Shown here: positions 62,937 through 64,000 of the stretch, piece by piece
Layout of the letters: every line of letters begins with the position of its first letter
Numbering within the stretch: position 1 is the stretch's first letter
NCBI GenBank assembly: GCA_024734495.1
Contig: JALMQS010000055.1
Span: 14,301,491 to 14,365,490 of the forward strand
Source of the DNA: Forficula auricularia
Taxonomy: Eukaryota > Arthropoda > Insecta > Dermaptera > Forficulidae
Direction of reading: 5' to 3'
DNA: 64,000 bases
Notes under the pieces: model-generated
What the model saw: the letters and a program-made list of their open reading frames with translations, nothing else
What the model was told of the DNA's origin: nothing
Databases searched by the model: none
Position numbers and translations under genes: made by a program

Positions 62937-63470
62937 TGATTTTTATATAAAAATTAAAAGCGACTTCAGAAAAATTAAATGTAACAAATAAAATAATAAA
63001 ACTCAAAAATAAAATAAAATACACTGAAAGGTATAAAATAATAATCTAATTTAATTACAACTAAACGACGAAATATTAACATGAAATTACTTTTTGAAGT
63101 CGGTGCCAAACATATACATTTTATGAATCTTACTCGACGGATTTTAATTAGTACGTTTTGGGAGGTACGCTCGCTTATATAGTTTGTTTAGCACCGACTT
63201 CAAAAAGTGATTTTATATAAATATTTCGTCGTTTAGTTGTATCCAAATTAGATTATTATTTTATATCTTTTTTATTTTATTTTATTTTTGAGTTTTATTA
63301 TTTTTTTTATATTTTTTCAAGTCGGTTTTATTTTTTTTTTTTATTAAAATTATTTTTATTTTTCACTTTTTACTGATGTTATTAATAGTGACTTAATATA
63401 ATACTTTGCATGCATCTCGTAAGAGAAAAATTCGGGCGAATGAATCAGAAAATTGTAATAAAATAATAAA
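62937..63470 (+). repeat. Fold-back repeat family A, copy 6 (tail missing)
   Basis: Arms and loop are present ('ttgaagtcggtgccaaacat', 'gcaccgacttcaaaaagtga'), followed by 'gtgacttaatat' and 'catctcgtaagagaaa' as in copy 4. The usual 380-bp tail is absent. Confidence 0.65.
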
Positions 63471-63570
63471 GCAAGGGCGTATTGTATTAGTTTCCAAGAA
63501 GATGGGGTAGATTATATAGTTTAAAAATTTTAAGTTACTTTAAACCAATTTTCATTTTTTTATCTCTATC

Positions 63571-64000
63571 TTTTTTTTTTTTTTACAAGAAGAATTTGCA
63601 CCAAGAAGTTACAACCTCTGAAGTCCGTGGTGGACACTTGTAACGTGAAGATAAGGGGAGATTTAGGGATTGGGTAGCAGTCGAAGGTATCTGTGGATGC
63701 TGGTCTTGAAAGATTGAAGGTTATAAGTAGCTGGAAATACGGTCGGGGGAAGAGAGTTAGAGTCTCTAGATGTCATAGGGATAAATCGATTGGCGAATGC
63801 GTTTGTTCGATTAGTATCTAGTTTAAGCGCGTAGGGGTGTTGAATTTTAGAAAATCGTGTATTTCGCGCAAATGAAGCCTTTGGTGGGATTATCGATTTT
63901 ATTTCGTCAGAACAAAAGCCATGGTAATATCTATAAATAAGGGAAAGGGCGGAGACAGATCTACGATGGGCTAGGGAGTCGAGAGTGTCAGTTAATGTTT
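63571..64000 (-). pseudogene. CR1/jockey-type LINE ORF2 3' end, running off the window
   Basis: The T run at 63571-63584 is the poly(A) end on the minus strand. Upstream the minus strand encodes the same C-terminal segment as the 46.9-kb element (SLAHRRSVSALSL, YRYYHGFCSDEIKSIIPPKA, FANRFIPMTSRDSNSL, FKTSIHRYLR). It appears open over the visible part. More of the reverse transcriptase may lie beyond position 64000. Confidence 0.7.

Overview
This window looks like a piece of a large, AT-rich animal genome, most likely an insect. It has spliced, intron-rich coding fragments, no bacterial-style operons, tRNA-derived SINEs, and insect-type hAT, Tc1, RTE and CR1/jockey elements. It is almost entirely repetitive DNA: nested mobile elements, fold-backs and satellites, with very little host coding sequence. 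The exact species cannot be read from the sequence.

Layout. 0-10 kb: fold-back family A, a SINE-like retroposon (R), Harbinger-type and other MITEs, and a run of palindromic retroposons carrying hammerhead-ribozyme-like motifs (5.6, 6.2 and 7.3-7.9 kb). 10-20 kb: a hAT element with a family A copy inside it, AT-rich composite repeats (D), element C, another A copy interrupted by R, and a mariner-like element with an internal 116-bp tandem repeat. 20-30 kb: a 5'-truncated LINE with a clean 14-bp target duplication, composite D/E repeats, a Helitron end and an old LINE tail. 30-43 kb: large inverted repeats (P) with satellite-like units, a Tc1 remnant, and further hammerhead-bearing palindromes at 31.7, 35.4 and 41.8 kb. 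43-52 kb: a family A copy split by a tRNA-derived SINE, CR1/jockey-type LINE fragments, a triple nest (R, then RTE, then CR1-like LINE), and a fold-back locus with two inverted SINE copies. 52-57 kb: a hAT relic keeping its BED-finger exon, and a second copy of C with a palindromic retroposon inside. 57.7-62.6 kb: the only host-gene candidate, several short, acidic, phase-0 exons followed by a seven-unit, ~242-bp tandem array of broken coding sequence and an intact coiled-coil-like C-terminus with a polyadenylation signal. 62.7-64 kb: more repeats and a LINE running off the edge.

Most notable observation. At least eight loci share one architecture: two long inverted arms, a short non-palindromic tail at one end (poly(A) in the clearest cases), and 10-16 bp target duplications where they can be defined. 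In most of them the arms carry CUGANGA - stem II - GAAA - tiny self-complementary stem III - NUH, the consensus of a type I hammerhead ribozyme. Stem II and stem III differ between loci with the pairing kept, and every copy has one extra base between CUGANGA and stem II. Hammerheads are known from Penelope-like elements and retrozymes. The palindromic, retroposed form seen here may be a distinct non-autonomous family.

Limits: all similarity calls are by eye, and no alignment, folding or database search was run. Boundaries of AT-rich repeats are approximate unless a target duplication is stated.
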